DNA of 64,000 nucleotides from Bacillota bacterium (GCA_023391185.1 JAEWBI010000045.1:1-64000); one strand, 5' to 3'. Shown: positions 8,634 through 17,331, counted from the first letter of the stretch. A program made the numbers and translations. Notes: generated from the letters alone by a model not told the origin.

Positions 8634-11165
8634 ATGCAAGATGTTGTTACAAGGATACATGATTATGCTTTAGAAGAAATTATGGGGGATAGATTTGGCA
8701 GATATGCAAAATCTATCATCCAAGACCGTGCTATTCCAGATGTTCGCGATGGTTTGAAACCGGTTCAAAGAAGAATTCTATATGGTATGTATCATGAACA
8801 TAATACTTATGATAAACCATATCGTAAGAGTGCTAAAACAGTAGGTAGTATTATGGGTAATTATCACCCACATGGTGATTCTAGTATCTATGATGCAATG
8901 GTTCGTATGAGCCAGTGGTGGAAACAAAATACTCCATATATTGATATGCAAGGTAATAATGGTTCAATGGATGGAGATAGTGCAGCCGCAATGCGTTATA
9001 CAGAGGCTAGACTATCTAAAATAAGTAGTGAACTATTAAAAGATATAGATAAAAATACAGTAGCTTGGGCTCCTAATTTTGATGATACAGAGTTAGAACC
9101 AACTGTACTTCCAGCTAAGTTTCCTAACCTTTTAGTTAATGGTACAAGTGGTATTAGTGCTGGTTATGCTACAAATATACCAACACATAATCTAGGCGAG
9201 GTAATTGATGCTACAATAAAAAGAATAGACAGCCCTAACTGTCATTTAGATACTATTTTAGATATAGTAAAAGGGCCTGACTTTCCAACAGGTGGCTTAG
9301 TTGAAGGTAAAGATGGAATAAGAGAAGCTTTTGAAACAGGTCGTGGAAAAGTTATCATTAGATCAAAAATTGAATTTGTTAAGGAAAAAGGAAAAGAGCA
9401 AATAATTGTCACTGAAATACCTTTTGAAGTTAACAAAGCGGTTATGGTTAAAAAGATAGATGATATAAGACTAGATAAAAAAATAGAAGGTATTTTAGAA
9501 GTTAGAGATGAATCAGATAGAGAAGGTCTTAGAATTGCTATTGATTTAAGAGCAGGCGCTTCAAAAGAACTAATATTAAATTATTTACTTAAAAATACTG
9601 ACTTACAAGTAGCTTATAATTATAATATGGTAGCAATTGTTAACCGTAGGCCAATGACTTTAGGAATACTACCAATTCTTGATGCTTTTATAGCTCATCA
9701 AAAAGAAGTTATTACTAGAAGAACTGAGTTTGATTTAAACTTTGCTGAATCTAGAATGCATATTGTTGAAGGTTTAATAAAGGCTTTATCTATTCTAGAT
9801 GATGTTATAAAAACAATTAGGTCTAGTAAAGATAAAGCTGATGCTAAAGTTAATTTAGTTAGCAAATATGGTTTCACAGAAAAACAAGCAGAAGCTATAT
9901 TAGTATTACAATTATATCGATTAACTAATATGGATATAGTAGCTTTAAAAGAGGAATTTAATCAGTTACAATTAGTTATAGCTGGATTAAAAGCAATTCT
10001 TGCTGATGAAGAGAAACTTAAAGATGTAATGAAAGAAGAACTTCGTAAAGTTAAAAAAGAATATGCAACTCCTAGAAAAACTGAAATTAAGGATGAGATA
10101 ACTGAAATAAAGATTGATACAACTGAAATGATTCCAAAAGAAGATTGTATGGTTGTAGTGACAAGAGAAGGTTATGTTAAACGTGTTTCTCTTCGTAGTT
10201 ATAATTCGGAAGAAGAGACTCTTACTAAAGATGGTGATTATGTTATAGGGTTATATCAGATGAACACTATGAATACACTTCTAATGTTTACTAATTTAGG
10301 TAATTATCTATATATTCCTGTTTATGAACTTCCAGAATTAAAATGGAAAGAATTAGGTAAACATATAAGTAATGTAATTAAAATTGATGCTGAGGAAGCA
10401 ATCATAGAAAGTATTCCAGTATTTGATTTTGAAAAAGAAGAATATATTACTATTTTTACAAAAAATGGTATGGTAAAAAGAACTAAATTAGATGAATTTA
10501 AAGTTCAAAGATATTCTAAACCGATAACATGTATGAAACTAAAAGATCATGATGAGGTAGTTACTGTTACTATTAATAGTGGTGATGAGATATTTATAAC
10601 TACTAAAAATGGTTATGGATTAAGATATGCAACCTCAGAAGTATCGCCAATAGGGCTAAGAGCAGCAGGTGTAAAAGCGATTACTCTTAAAAATGATGAA
10701 GTAAAATGTGCTCATGTATTTAGTAATATGGAGTACTTATCGGTAATTACAGATAAGGGAACTGGTAAAAGAATAAAAATATCAGAGTTTGAGATGATGT
10801 CAAGAGCAAGAAAAGGCGTACTTATGGTTAGAGATGTTAAAACTAATCCATATAGTATTGTAAAAACATTTGTCTCTACATCAAAAAGTTTAATATTATT
10901 AAAATTAGGAATGGATTTTAAGGAAATTAAGCTTACAGAACTTCCTATTACTGATAGATACTCAACTGGAACTGTATTAACTAAAGCAAATATAGACGAT
11001 GTCTTCCTTAAAAAAGAATTGGTTAAAGAAATTAATCAAATTGAAGAAGTAAAGGAAGAACCAGAAGAAAAAAAAGAAATAGAGAAGTCTGTTGATTTAA
11101 ATAGTATTGATGAAAAGATATTAACTATTGATGATTTTTTAGATGATTTTAAATTTAAAGATTAA
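8634..11165 (+). CDS. parC: DNA topoisomerase IV subunit A
   Basis: 843 residues. Cleavage and rejoining subunit of topoisomerase IV. The N-terminal winged-helix/tower part shows YAKSIIQDRAIPDVRDGLKP, HPHGDSSIYDAMVRM and the catalytic tyrosine region AAMRYTEARL. The quinolone-region serine (GDSS) and acidic helix are intact. The C-terminal beta-pinwheel is present but lacks a clear GyrA box, the segment there reading SRARKGVLMV, which supports ParC over GyrA. The tail is Glu/Lys-rich. Third gene of the operon, RBS TAGGTGAT. Confidence 0.9.
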   Translation: MQDVVTRIHDYALEEIMGDRFGRYAKSIIQDRAIPDVRDGLKPVQRRILYGMYHEHNTYDKPYRKSAKTVGSIMGNYHPHGDSSIYDAMVRMSQWWKQNTPYIDMQGNNGSMDGDSAAAMRYTEARLSKISSELLKDIDKNTVAWAPNFDDTELEPTVLPAKFPNLLVNGTSGISAGYATNIPTHNLGEVIDATIKRIDSPNCHLDTILDIVKGPDFPTGGLVEGKDGIREAFETGRGKVIIRSKIEFVKEKGKEQIIVTEIPFEVNKAVMVKKIDDIRLDKKIEGILEVRDESDREGLRIAIDLRAGASKELILNYLLKNTDLQVAYNYNMVAIVNRRPMTLGILPILDAFIAHQKEVITRRTEFDLNFAESRMHIVEGLIKALSILDDVIKTIRSSKDKADAKVNLVSKYGFTEKQAEAILVLQLYRLTNMDIVALKEEFNQLQLVIAGLKAILADEEKLKDVMKEELRKVKKEYATPRKTEIKDEITEIKIDTTEMIPKEDCMVVVTREGYVKRVSLRSYNSEEETLTKDGDYVIGLYQMNTMNTLLMFTNLGNYLYIPVYELPELKWKELGKHISNVIKIDAEEAIIESIPVFDFEKEEYITIFTKNGMVKRTKLDEFKVQRYSKPITCMKLKDHDEVVTVTINSGDEIFITTKNGYGLRYATSEVSPIGLRAAGVKAITLKNDEVKCAHVFSNMEYLSVITDKGTGKRIKISEFEMMSRARKGVLMVRDVKTNPYSIVKTFVSTSKSLILLKLGMDFKEIKLTELPITDRYSTGTVLTKANIDDVFLKKELVKEINQIEEVKEEPEEKKEIEKSVDLNSIDEKILTIDDFLDDFKFKD

Positions 11166-11185
11166 GTATAATACTTAATCTTTTT
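11157..11185 (+). terminator. Intrinsic terminator of the topoisomerase IV operon
   Basis: Perfect stem AAAGATTAAGTAT/ATACTTAATCTTT with a one-base loop centre, followed by T residues, over the parC stop. Confidence 0.8.
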
Positions 11186-11187
11186 AA

Positions 11188-11216
11188 TTGCCAAAATATG
11201 TAAAAAAAGGTATACT
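11188..11216 (+). promoter_or_regulatory. Promoter of prepilin gene 11240
   Basis: TTGCCA (11188-11193), 17-bp spacer, TATACT (11211-11216). The leader is about 17 nt and includes GATAGGTGATAGT. A very similar -10 and start region precedes the prepilin at 22631. Confidence 0.6.
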
Positions 11217-11239
11217 TATTATAGATGATAGGTGATAGT

Positions 11240-12367
11240 ATGAAAAAGAAAATAAGAAATTTGAATAGTGGTTTCACATTAGTAGAATTAATTGCCATTA
11301 TAATTATAATATCTGTTATATCTTTGGTTTCTTTTGTAGCCATGACAAGAACAATTAAGAATAATCAGATTAAAGAGATAGAAGCTTTTGAAACAAGTTT
11401 AAAAGAAGCTGCTCAAATATATGTAGAAACTGATTTAACTAACTTTCCAACTTTAGACTTACCAGGAGGTTTTATTCAAGTTACTGCTAATTCCTTAATT
11501 GATAAAGGTTATTTTAAAAAAGGTATTAATAATCCGACAGACTGTACGATAGCTAATACTTTTGTATATGTCTTAAAACATTCAAATAATACAATTTCAT
11601 ATTCAGTTTACTGTACTGGAGATACAATAAATGAACCTGATGATCCTGTTGAGACTTATGCAACATATACAAATGGTACAGCAGTATACTTTAATCCTGT
11701 AACCGGAACTAAATGTGCATCAGGCGATGCTGTAAGTACTACAGGAACTAAAACTGGATGTATGAAGTGGTATGCATTTAATGATGGTGGAAATACTACT
11801 TCAATGATTAATTTAATATTAGATCATAACACAACAGCTACTGTAGCATGGAATAATTCCGGATATAATGTAGATGGACCAACTAATGTGCTTGCACAAC
11901 TAGCTTCTGATACAAACTCATGGGCAGGAGTACCAAAAAGAACGGATATATATACTGTTAGTAATGGAACAGCTACATATAATATAAATTATGGTACATA
12001 TAGAGCAAGACTTATAACAGCAAATGAAATAGCCAAAATAACAAGTAATAGTAGTTTTTCAGAGGAGACAACTATATTTTCAGATTGGTTTTTCTTAGAC
12101 AGTAATAATCAAACATTTACAGCATCAACTCCTGGTTCAAGCAATTATGACTGGTTATTTGATTATACGAATGAATGTACAACATACGGATGTAGTTTTG
12201 CCGATTCTAGTAATTATGGATACTGGACATCAACAGCTGTTTTTAACAATTCTCTTATTGCGTGGAGCATAGATAGAAGTGGTAATTTAAGTGAGGATGC
12301 AGTACACTTGCAAAATGCTAGTGGCATCCGCCCTGTAATAACTTTATCCAAAAATGCTATTAAGTAG
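11240..12367 (+). CDS. Type IV prepilin-like protein with C-terminal lectin-like domain
   Basis: 375 residues. A short basic leader is followed by the prepilin cleavage motif G|FTLVE and a long hydrophobic helix (about 16-38), so PilD should cut before Phe and methylate it. After a small pilin-type domain comes a region of about 230 residues (from NGTAVYFNPV) that is strikingly similar to the C-terminus of the protein at 29981. It contains paired Cys residues, an early GCMKW, a middle WAGVP, a late GYWTST and a terminal GIRPVITLSK. This resembles DUF6273 or other C-type-lectin-fold modules (inference from the closing motif). ATG 11240 follows AGGTGAT. It is monocistronic and flanked by terminators. 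Likely a minor or adhesive pilin; function not proven. Confidence 0.75.
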   Translation: MKKKIRNLNSGFTLVELIAIIIIISVISLVSFVAMTRTIKNNQIKEIEAFETSLKEAAQIYVETDLTNFPTLDLPGGFIQVTANSLIDKGYFKKGINNPTDCTIANTFVYVLKHSNNTISYSVYCTGDTINEPDDPVETYATYTNGTAVYFNPVTGTKCASGDAVSTTGTKTGCMKWYAFNDGGNTTSMINLILDHNTTATVAWNNSGYNVDGPTNVLAQLASDTNSWAGVPKRTDIYTVSNGTATYNINYGTYRARLITANEIAKITSNSSFSEETTIFSDWFFLDSNNQTFTASTPGSSNYDWLFDYTNECTTYGCSFADSSNYGYWTSTAVFNNSLIAWSIDRSGNLSEDAVHLQNASGIRPVITLSKNAIK

Positions 12368-12402
12368 TTTGATAAACCTTATAAAAATAATTATTATATA
12401 AC

Positions 12403-12435
12403 AAAAAAGGACTAGATATTATCTAGTCCTTTTTT
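12403..12435. terminator. Bidirectional terminator between prepilin 11240 and lexA
   Basis: Perfect stem AAAAAAGGACTAGAT/ATCTAGTCCTTTTTT lying between convergent genes; the A and T runs serve both strands. Confidence 0.85.
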
Positions 12436-12438
12436 AAT

Positions 12439-13056
12439 TTAAAATTTTCTATATAAACCTATTGCTTTACCAAGTATGGATACATTATTAAGAATAATTG
12501 GATCCATTGTGTCGTTTTCTGGTTGTAACCTAAAGTAACCGTTCTCCTTGTAAAAAGTCTTTAATGTAACTTCATTTTCATCAGTCATAGCAACTACAAT
12601 TTCACCATTTCTTGCGACACTTTGTCTTTGAACGATTACAATGTCACCATCTAATATACCAGCATTTATCATACTAGAACCACTAACTTTTAAGGTAAAT
12701 ACATCTTTATCATTAGGTACTAGATAGGCAGGTAATGAAAAATATTCATCAGGCATTTCTATTGCCTCAATAGGAGAACCGGCTGTTATTTTACCAAGAA
12801 GTGGTACCTCAACAACATCTTCATCCTTTTTATTAAATTCATTTTCTACTAATAATTCAATAGCTCTATTCTTAGAACCATCCTTTTTGATAAAACCTTT
12901 TTCTACTAATTTATTTAAATGTGTATGAATAGTGGCAGGGGATGAAACGCCTAAGTCTTTTCCAATTTCTCTAACTGTAGGTGGGTATCCGTGGGACACT
13001 ATATATTCCTTAACATATGTAAGAATTTCGTCTTGTCTTCTAGTTAAGTTATCCAT
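12439..13056 (-). CDS. lexA: LexA SOS repressor
   Basis: 205 residues, normal length. Represses DNA-damage genes and self-cleaves with RecA. The N-terminal winged helix shows RQDEILTYVKEY, GYPPTVREIG and SPATIHTHL. The self-cleavage site is A92-G93 (TAGSP), and the peptidase dyad is S128 (SGSSM) and K166 (VTLKTF). I start it at the ATG whose complement is 13054-13056, since AAAGGAGG precedes it on the minus strand; longer starts run through that site. Its own promoter overlaps a LexA-type palindrome, so it should be autoregulated. Divergent to an SOS-box-controlled small gene and then tkt, an order like Bacillus lexA-yneA-tkt. Confidence 0.95.
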   Translation of the reverse strand: MDNLTRRQDEILTYVKEYIVSHGYPPTVREIGKDLGVSSPATIHTHLNKLVEKGFIKKDGSKNRAIELLVENEFNKKDEDVVEVPLLGKITAGSPIEAIEMPDEYFSLPAYLVPNDKDVFTLKVSGSSMINAGILDGDIVIVQRQSVARNGEIVVAMTDENEVTLKTFYKENGYFRLQPENDTMDPIILNNVSILGKAIGLYRKF

Positions 13057-13085
13057 CTTTAACCTCCTTTTTACTTTACACATAC

Positions 13086-13114
13086 ATCTTAACACACTTT
13101 ACACAAGATGTCAA
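13086..13114 (-). promoter_or_regulatory. lexA promoter
   Basis: On the minus strand: TTGACA (complement of 13109-13114), 17-bp spacer, TAAGAT (complement of 13086-13091). The -35 is overlapped by the palindrome at 13112-13125. Confidence 0.7.
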
Positions 13115-13125
13115 ACATTTGTTTG
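13112..13125. promoter_or_regulatory. LexA-box-like operator of lexA
   Basis: CAAACATTTGTTTG has perfect 5-bp half-sites CAAAC/GTTTG with 4-bp spacing. It differs from the Bacillus consensus CGAACN4GTTCG only at the second base of each arm. It overlaps the lexA -35, which suggests weak autorepression. Confidence 0.6.
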
Positions 13126-13134
13126 TTTTTTATA

Positions 13135-13163
13135 TTGACACGAACAAGTGTTCGTGATAAACT
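13135..13163 (+). promoter_or_regulatory. SOS promoter: LexA box between -35 and -10
   Basis: TTGACA (13135-13140), then CGAACAAGTGTTCG (13141-13154), which fits CGAACN4GTTCG exactly, then TAAACT (13158-13163) at 17-bp spacing. Bound LexA would block RNA polymerase. It drives the 45-residue membrane protein gene at 13188 and possibly tkt. Confidence 0.85.
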
Positions 13164-13187
13164 TAATATAGTAAAGGAGGAAATAAA

Positions 13188-13325
13188 ATGGAAAAAATCA
13201 GTGAAAACAAATTAATGGTAGGTACAATAGTTTTCCTAGTTCTATTATTTTTTGTAGGAGGTTTAATGACAAGAAATGTAGATGTTAGTAATTCTATAAC
13301 CGATACAACCTCAATTAATATGTAG
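13188..13325 (+). CDS. 45-residue SOS-controlled single-pass membrane protein
   Basis: A short ORF with an excellent RBS (AAAGGAGG at 13173-13180, 7 nt before the ATG). The protein has a polar N-terminus (MEKISENK), one hydrophobic helix of about 18 residues (near 11-27) and a Thr/Ser/Asn-rich tail. It is divergent from lexA, its promoter contains a perfect LexA box, and tkt and yneF follow. This is the place held by yneA in Bacillus and sosA in Staphylococcus, which encode membrane cell-division inhibitors of the SOS response. There is no LysM domain and I see no clear sequence homology, so function is inferred from position, size and control. Confidence 0.7.
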   Translation: MEKISENKLMVGTIVFLVLLFFVGGLMTRNVDVSNSITDTTSINM

Positions 13326-13396
13326 TAAGTTTATAATATCTCTTTATTAAATTATTTAGTTTTGATATAATATGATTATAATAGAGAGGTGCAAAT

Positions 13397-15382
13397 ATGG
13401 ATAATAAGATAATTGCTAATTTAAAAGCTTTAGGTATTGATATGATTGATGCAGCTGGGTCAGGACATCCAGGTATTGTTCTTGGCGCTGCACCAATTAT
13501 ATATACTTTATATGCTAGACATATGAATATAAATACTAATGATGATAAGTGGATTTCAAGAGATAGATTTGTTATGTCAGCTGGGCATGGTTCGGCTTTA
13601 CTATATGCAACATTATTTATGGCTGGTTTCGATATTTCAGAAGATGATTTGAAACGTTTTAGAAGAAGCGGTTCAAAGACACCAGGTCATCCGGAAATAG
13701 GTGTAACACCAGGAGTAGATATGTCAACTGGTCCACTAGGTCAAGGTTTAGCTAGTGCAGTAGGTATGGCACTAGGGGAAAAGATTTTAGAAAATAAATT
13801 TATCATTCCAAGTACAAGTTCAATGTTGGCAGATAAAGCTTTAATTAATTACAATGTTTATGTTTTATGTGGTGATGGTGATTTAATGGAAGGCGTTAGT
13901 TATGAAGCTGCTTCACTTGCTGGAACATTAAATTTAGATAATCTTATTGTTTTATATGATTCCAATAATATTAGTTTAGATGGAGATACATCTAATACTT
14001 TTACTGAAAATGTTCAAGATCGTTTTAAAGCAATGGGATGGTATACTTCTAAAGTTTTAAACGGCACAAATGTTGAAGATATTGATAAAGCAATAACTGC
14101 TGCTAAAAAATCTGGTAAGCCTTCATTTATTGAGATTAAAACAATTATTGGTAATGGCTCAATGATGGCAGGAACTAGTGAAGCGCACGGAAAAGTATTA
14201 TCTAAGGATGATATAAAATTATTAAAAAGAAATTTAGGAATGCCAGAAAATGCATTTTACATTGATGCAGAATCTATTCGTAATTTTAGAAATCAAATTA
14301 CTTCGCGCAGTGAGCGAAAGTATGAAATATGGGGTAGAGCATATAATGAATATAAAAATAATCTTAATTTAAAAGAAGATAATGAATTCGAAGTGATTCT
14401 TCGTGATAAACAATATGATTTATTAAATTATACATGGCAATTTGATAATGAAGTGAAAAAAAGTACAAGAGAACAAAATGGTGAAATAATGCAAGAAATT
14501 GCTAAGATAGTATCTAACTTGATTGGTGGAAGTGCAGATTTAGCAAGTTCAACAAAAACTTATATAAAAAATGGTGGTGATATAAAAGATGATCACTATC
14601 TCGGGAAAAATATATGGTTTGGTGTTAGAGAGCACGCAATGGGAGCTATTTTAAATGGATTAAGTTTAACTAATTTTAAAGTATTTGGTTCAACATTTTT
14701 AACATTCTCTGATTATATGAAACCTGCTATTAGACTATCTGCACTTATGCATACTCCAGTAAATTATATATTTACACATGATTCAATAGGTATTGGTCAA
14801 GATGGACCAACACACCAACCGATAGAACAACTAGCTATGCTTAGAAGTATTCCAAATCTAAGTGTTTATAGACCTGCTGATTCTAATGAAATAGTAGGTT
14901 GTTGGAACTTAATGTTAAATAGTAAAGATCCTAATGCTTTAATACTATCAAGACAAGATATAAAGAATTTGTCGACTACAAGTAGTGAATATGTTAAATA
15001 CGGTGCTTACCCAGTTCGTAAGGAACAAGAAAAAATACATGGTATTATTATTGCAACAGGTAGTGAAGTACACACAGCAGTTCTTTTAGCTGATCAATTA
15101 TACAAAGAAAGTAAAATAGATTTAAGAGTAATAAGTATGCCTTGTATGGAAGTTTATGAAAAACAATCTGATAAATATAAACAAGCACTAATTCCAGTTG
15201 GTTATAAAACTATTGTTATTGAAGCTGGCTCATCATTTGGATGGCATAAATATGTTTATAACGAAAAATATTTAATGACCATTGATATGTTTGGAACAAG
15301 TGGTACAAGAGGAGAAGTTGAAGAACACTGTAATTTTACCTATGATCAAGTAAAAGAGAGAGTAAAAAGATTATTTAGTTAA
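13397..15382 (+). CDS. tkt: Transketolase
   Basis: 661 residues, full length. Thiamine-diphosphate enzyme that transfers two-carbon units in the non-oxidative pentose phosphate pathway. The N-terminal part has SGHPGIVLGAAPI and GHGSALLY. The ThDP motif is seen at CGDGDLMEG...YDSNN. The pyrimidine domain has FGVREHAMGAI and GSTFLTFSDYM, followed by HDSIGIGQDGPTHQPIEQLA. The C-terminal domain is complete. RBS GAGAGGTG lies before the ATG. tkt follows the lexA/yneA region in Bacillus too, so its place here is conserved. Confidence 0.95.
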   Translation: MDNKIIANLKALGIDMIDAAGSGHPGIVLGAAPIIYTLYARHMNINTNDDKWISRDRFVMSAGHGSALLYATLFMAGFDISEDDLKRFRRSGSKTPGHPEIGVTPGVDMSTGPLGQGLASAVGMALGEKILENKFIIPSTSSMLADKALINYNVYVLCGDGDLMEGVSYEAASLAGTLNLDNLIVLYDSNNISLDGDTSNTFTENVQDRFKAMGWYTSKVLNGTNVEDIDKAITAAKKSGKPSFIEIKTIIGNGSMMAGTSEAHGKVLSKDDIKLLKRNLGMPENAFYIDAESIRNFRNQITSRSERKYEIWGRAYNEYKNNLNLKEDNEFEVILRDKQYDLLNYTWQFDNEVKKSTREQNGEIMQEIAKIVSNLIGGSADLASSTKTYIKNGGDIKDDHYLGKNIWFGVREHAMGAILNGLSLTNFKVFGSTFLTFSDYMKPAIRLSALMHTPVNYIFTHDSIGIGQDGPTHQPIEQLAMLRSIPNLSVYRPADSNEIVGCWNLMLNSKDPNALILSRQDIKNLSTTSSEYVKYGAYPVRKEQEKIHGIIIATGSEVHTAVLLADQLYKESKIDLRVISMPCMEVYEKQSDKYKQALIPVGYKTIVIEAGSSFGWHKYVYNEKYLMTIDMFGTSGTRGEVEEHCNFTYDQVKERVKRLFS

Positions 15383-15391
15383 TCTTTTTTT
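15364..15391 (+). terminator. Intrinsic terminator of tkt
   Basis: Stem AAAAGATTA/TAATCTTTT with T7, overlapping the tkt stop. Confidence 0.7.
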
Positions 15392-15457
15392 ATATTCAAT
15401 TTATAACTAAAAATATGGTATAATTATATAAGAATAATTAGTGTAGTAGGAGGCATT

Positions 15458-16378
15458 ATGAAGATTTTTAATTTTGGTAAAAAAAAGGAGCTAAAGGAGA
15501 TAGAATTTGAAGTAAAAGAAGAAAAACCTGTTGTTTCAAAAAACAGTATAACTTTAGATAATAAAAAATACAACTTATTATGTATTAACTTTGGTATAAA
15601 TGATTATTCCTTTACCCTTACAGCTAATAATAACGGTAAAATAGTTATTAATAAAAGTATTAATAAAGAAGAATATGTTGATTTAGGCAAGACTGCTGAA
15701 ATAGCTATTGTAATTGATGAAAATTTAAAGAAAATCAAAGATTTATCTAGCAAAACAAACATTAATAATAGTAAAAATACTAATATGTTACAAATTGAAG
15801 TGCAAGGAGAAAAATATACATTATTTAGAAGTGATCTTGAAGATGAAATTTCAATGTTTTATGATAGATTTGTTTTTGAACTGGCTGATATTTTAAATTT
15901 AAAAAAAAGTTATGAGAATATTGAACTAGACTTAACTTTTGAATATCCCCATAATTGGGATAAGGTTCCTACAGATTTAAATAAGTATTGCTTATTATCA
16001 AATTCTAAACCACTACTTGTGTTTAAAGATAATAGTCAAAACTTTGTTACTTTTGAATACATTAGTTTAAAGAATGATATTGTATCAAAAATAATAAATA
16101 ATATAAGTTTAAGTAAAGAATATGATGTATTAAGAACTTTTGATTTTGAAGCTGATGATTATAATGCTAATTTTTTTGTAATAGATTATATAGAGACAGA
16201 GAAAATAGAACTTTTTTGTTTTTTAACTTTAAAAAACATATGTATTGTTATCACTATAATGGTTGGTGATAAAGAAAAAGTTGATATTAGTCAAATTGAA
16301 AAAAACAAAAAGTTTAAGGAAATCTTTGATGTTGTTGATTCACTTAAGATTTTAACAAATGTTGATATTGTTAAATAA
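15458..16378 (+). CDS. Hypothetical cytosolic protein
   Basis: 306 residues with no signal peptide and no membrane helix that I can see. The first 30 residues are highly charged (GKKKELKEIEFEVKEEK) and probably disordered. Two beta-rich segments follow, the second (about 160-300) having an aromatic FEYPHNWDKVP stretch. No family is recognised. It is preceded by AGGAGG, and stands between tkt and yneF, the position of sirA (yneE) in Bacillus. I see no SirA similarity and it is twice that length. Confidence 0.65.
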   Translation: MKIFNFGKKKELKEIEFEVKEEKPVVSKNSITLDNKKYNLLCINFGINDYSFTLTANNNGKIVINKSINKEEYVDLGKTAEIAIVIDENLKKIKDLSSKTNINNSKNTNMLQIEVQGEKYTLFRSDLEDEISMFYDRFVFELADILNLKKSYENIELDLTFEYPHNWDKVPTDLNKYCLLSNSKPLLVFKDNSQNFVTFEYISLKNDIVSKIINNISLSKEYDVLRTFDFEADDYNANFFVIDYIETEKIELFCFLTLKNICIVITIMVGDKEKVDISQIEKNKKFKEIFDVVDSLKILTNVDIVK

Positions 16379-16390
16379 TATAATATTTAC

Positions 16391-16419
16391 TTGAAATATA
16401 AAGGATAATTTAGTAAAAT
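16391..16419 (+). promoter_or_regulatory. yneF promoter
   Basis: TTGAAA (16391-16396), 17-bp spacer, TAAAAT (16414-16419), 22 nt before the start codon. Confidence 0.6.
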
Positions 16420-16441
16420 ACTATTAGAGAGGGATGAAAAA

Positions 16442-16663
16442 ATGGGAGCATTTTTAATAGATGTATTACAAGTAGTAGTTGGTCTAGTAATAGGCGCTGT
16501 TATTGGATTCTTTGGAGCAAAAAGATATATGCAAAAATATATGAAAAAGAATCCACCAATCAATGAACAAATGATTAAAGCAATGATGACACAAATGGGA
16601 AGAACACCAAGTCAAAAGCAAGTTAATCAAATGATGAAATCAATGACAAAATATATGGACTAA
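16442..16663 (+). CDS. yneF: UPF0154 membrane protein (YneF family)
   Basis: 73 residues. One N-terminal membrane helix with glycine-rich GLVIGAVIGFFGAKRYMQKY, then a conserved cytosolic tail (NPPINEQMIKAMM...GRTPSQKQVNQMM). This matches the small UPF0154/YneF family, whose function is unknown. The synteny tkt ... yneF agrees with Bacillus. RBS AGAGAGGGAT before ATG 16442. It has its own promoter and terminator. Confidence 0.9.
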   Translation: MGAFLIDVLQVVVGLVIGAVIGFFGAKRYMQKYMKKNPPINEQMIKAMMTQMGRTPSQKQVNQMMKSMTKYMD

Positions 16664-16682
16664 AAGTTCATATTTTTTTTTA
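16653..16682 (+). terminator. Intrinsic terminator of yneF
   Basis: Stem ATATGGACT/AGTTCATAT (one G-T pair) followed by T8. Confidence 0.6.
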
Positions 16683-16734
16683 TTAATTTATTAGATATAA
16701 ATAGATTGAATAGTATATATTAATATTTTATATA

Positions 16735-16763
16735 TTGACTTTTTATATATAAATTAGTATTAT
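16735..16763 (+). promoter_or_regulatory. Promoter of the Gre-type gene
   Basis: TTGACT (16735-16740), 17-bp spacer, TATTAT (16758-16763). Confidence 0.55.
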
Positions 16764-16786
16764 AAAAATACGGTTGGAGGAGTATT

Positions 16787-17287
16787 ATGAAGTTATTACC
16801 GGAACAAGTTGTTCAACTTAATGAAAGTTTAGAAAAGTTACAAAATACATACAAAAGATTAAGAGAAATGAAAAGAAACGATGTTGTAAACGCAAATTAT
16901 GCTGCTGATGGATTTTCGGATTTACCAGATAGTCAATTAATTAGTGAAATTAATGAGACTATCAACAAAATACATGAGATAGAGTTAATTTTGAAGACAT
17001 GCACAATTATTGATATCGTGCCAAGTGAAATTATTGCAATTGGTAGTGAGTTTACCGCAACTGTTGATTTTTTTGGTGAGAAAGAACCTGAAACTTATGT
17101 CCTTGTTGAAAATGGACAAAAAATAGCAGGGAAAAAAATCATATCAATTGCTTCGCCTTTAGGGCAATCAGTATTAGGAAAAACAGTAAATGATAATTTT
17201 TCTTACAAAGTAAATAATAATGTTTTTAATGGCACTATTAATAAAATTCATACATGTCCATTAAAGGAAAAGACTATTGTAAAATAG
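16787..17287 (+). CDS. GreA/GreB-family transcript cleavage factor-like protein
   Basis: 166 residues, close to GreA length. The N-terminal 70 residues form a predicted coiled coil (EQVVQLNESLEKLQNTYKRL ... ISEINETINKIHEIELIL). The C-terminal half is the FKBP-like domain with the family hallmark ISIASPLGQSVLGKTVNDNFSY. Gre factors insert the coiled coil into RNA polymerase and stimulate RNA cleavage through an acidic tip. The tip here reads GFSDLPDSQ and does not match the standard GDLSENAEY, so cleavage activity is uncertain; it may be a Gre-like regulator. RBS GGAGGAG. Confidence 0.75.
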   Translation: MKLLPEQVVQLNESLEKLQNTYKRLREMKRNDVVNANYAADGFSDLPDSQLISEINETINKIHEIELILKTCTIIDIVPSEIIAIGSEFTATVDFFGEKEPETYVLVENGQKIAGKKIISIASPLGQSVLGKTVNDNFSYKVNNNVFNGTINKIHTCPLKEKTIVK

Positions 17288-17295
17288 TTTTTTTT
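17271..17295 (+). terminator. Intrinsic terminator of the Gre-type gene
   Basis: Stem ACTATT/AATAGT with T8. The -35 of the tgt promoter (TTGTAA, 17277-17282) lies inside it. Confidence 0.55.
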
Positions 17296-17305
17296 CATAT
17301 ATAAT
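17277..17305 (+). promoter_or_regulatory. tgt promoter
   Basis: TTGTAA, 17-bp spacer, perfect TATAAT (17300-17305), 27 nt before the tgt ATG. Confidence 0.6.
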
Positions 17306-17331
17306 GGTATGGTGAAACAGGAGGCAAACTT

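Noticed and set aside
6117..11165. Calling the topoisomerase pair gyrB/gyrA
   Set aside because: ParE-specific segments in the B subunit and lack of a clear GyrA box in the A subunit favour topoisomerase IV.
15458..16378. SirA (YneE) by position between tkt and yneF
   Set aside because: It is about twice the length and shows no SirA-like pattern; left as hypothetical.
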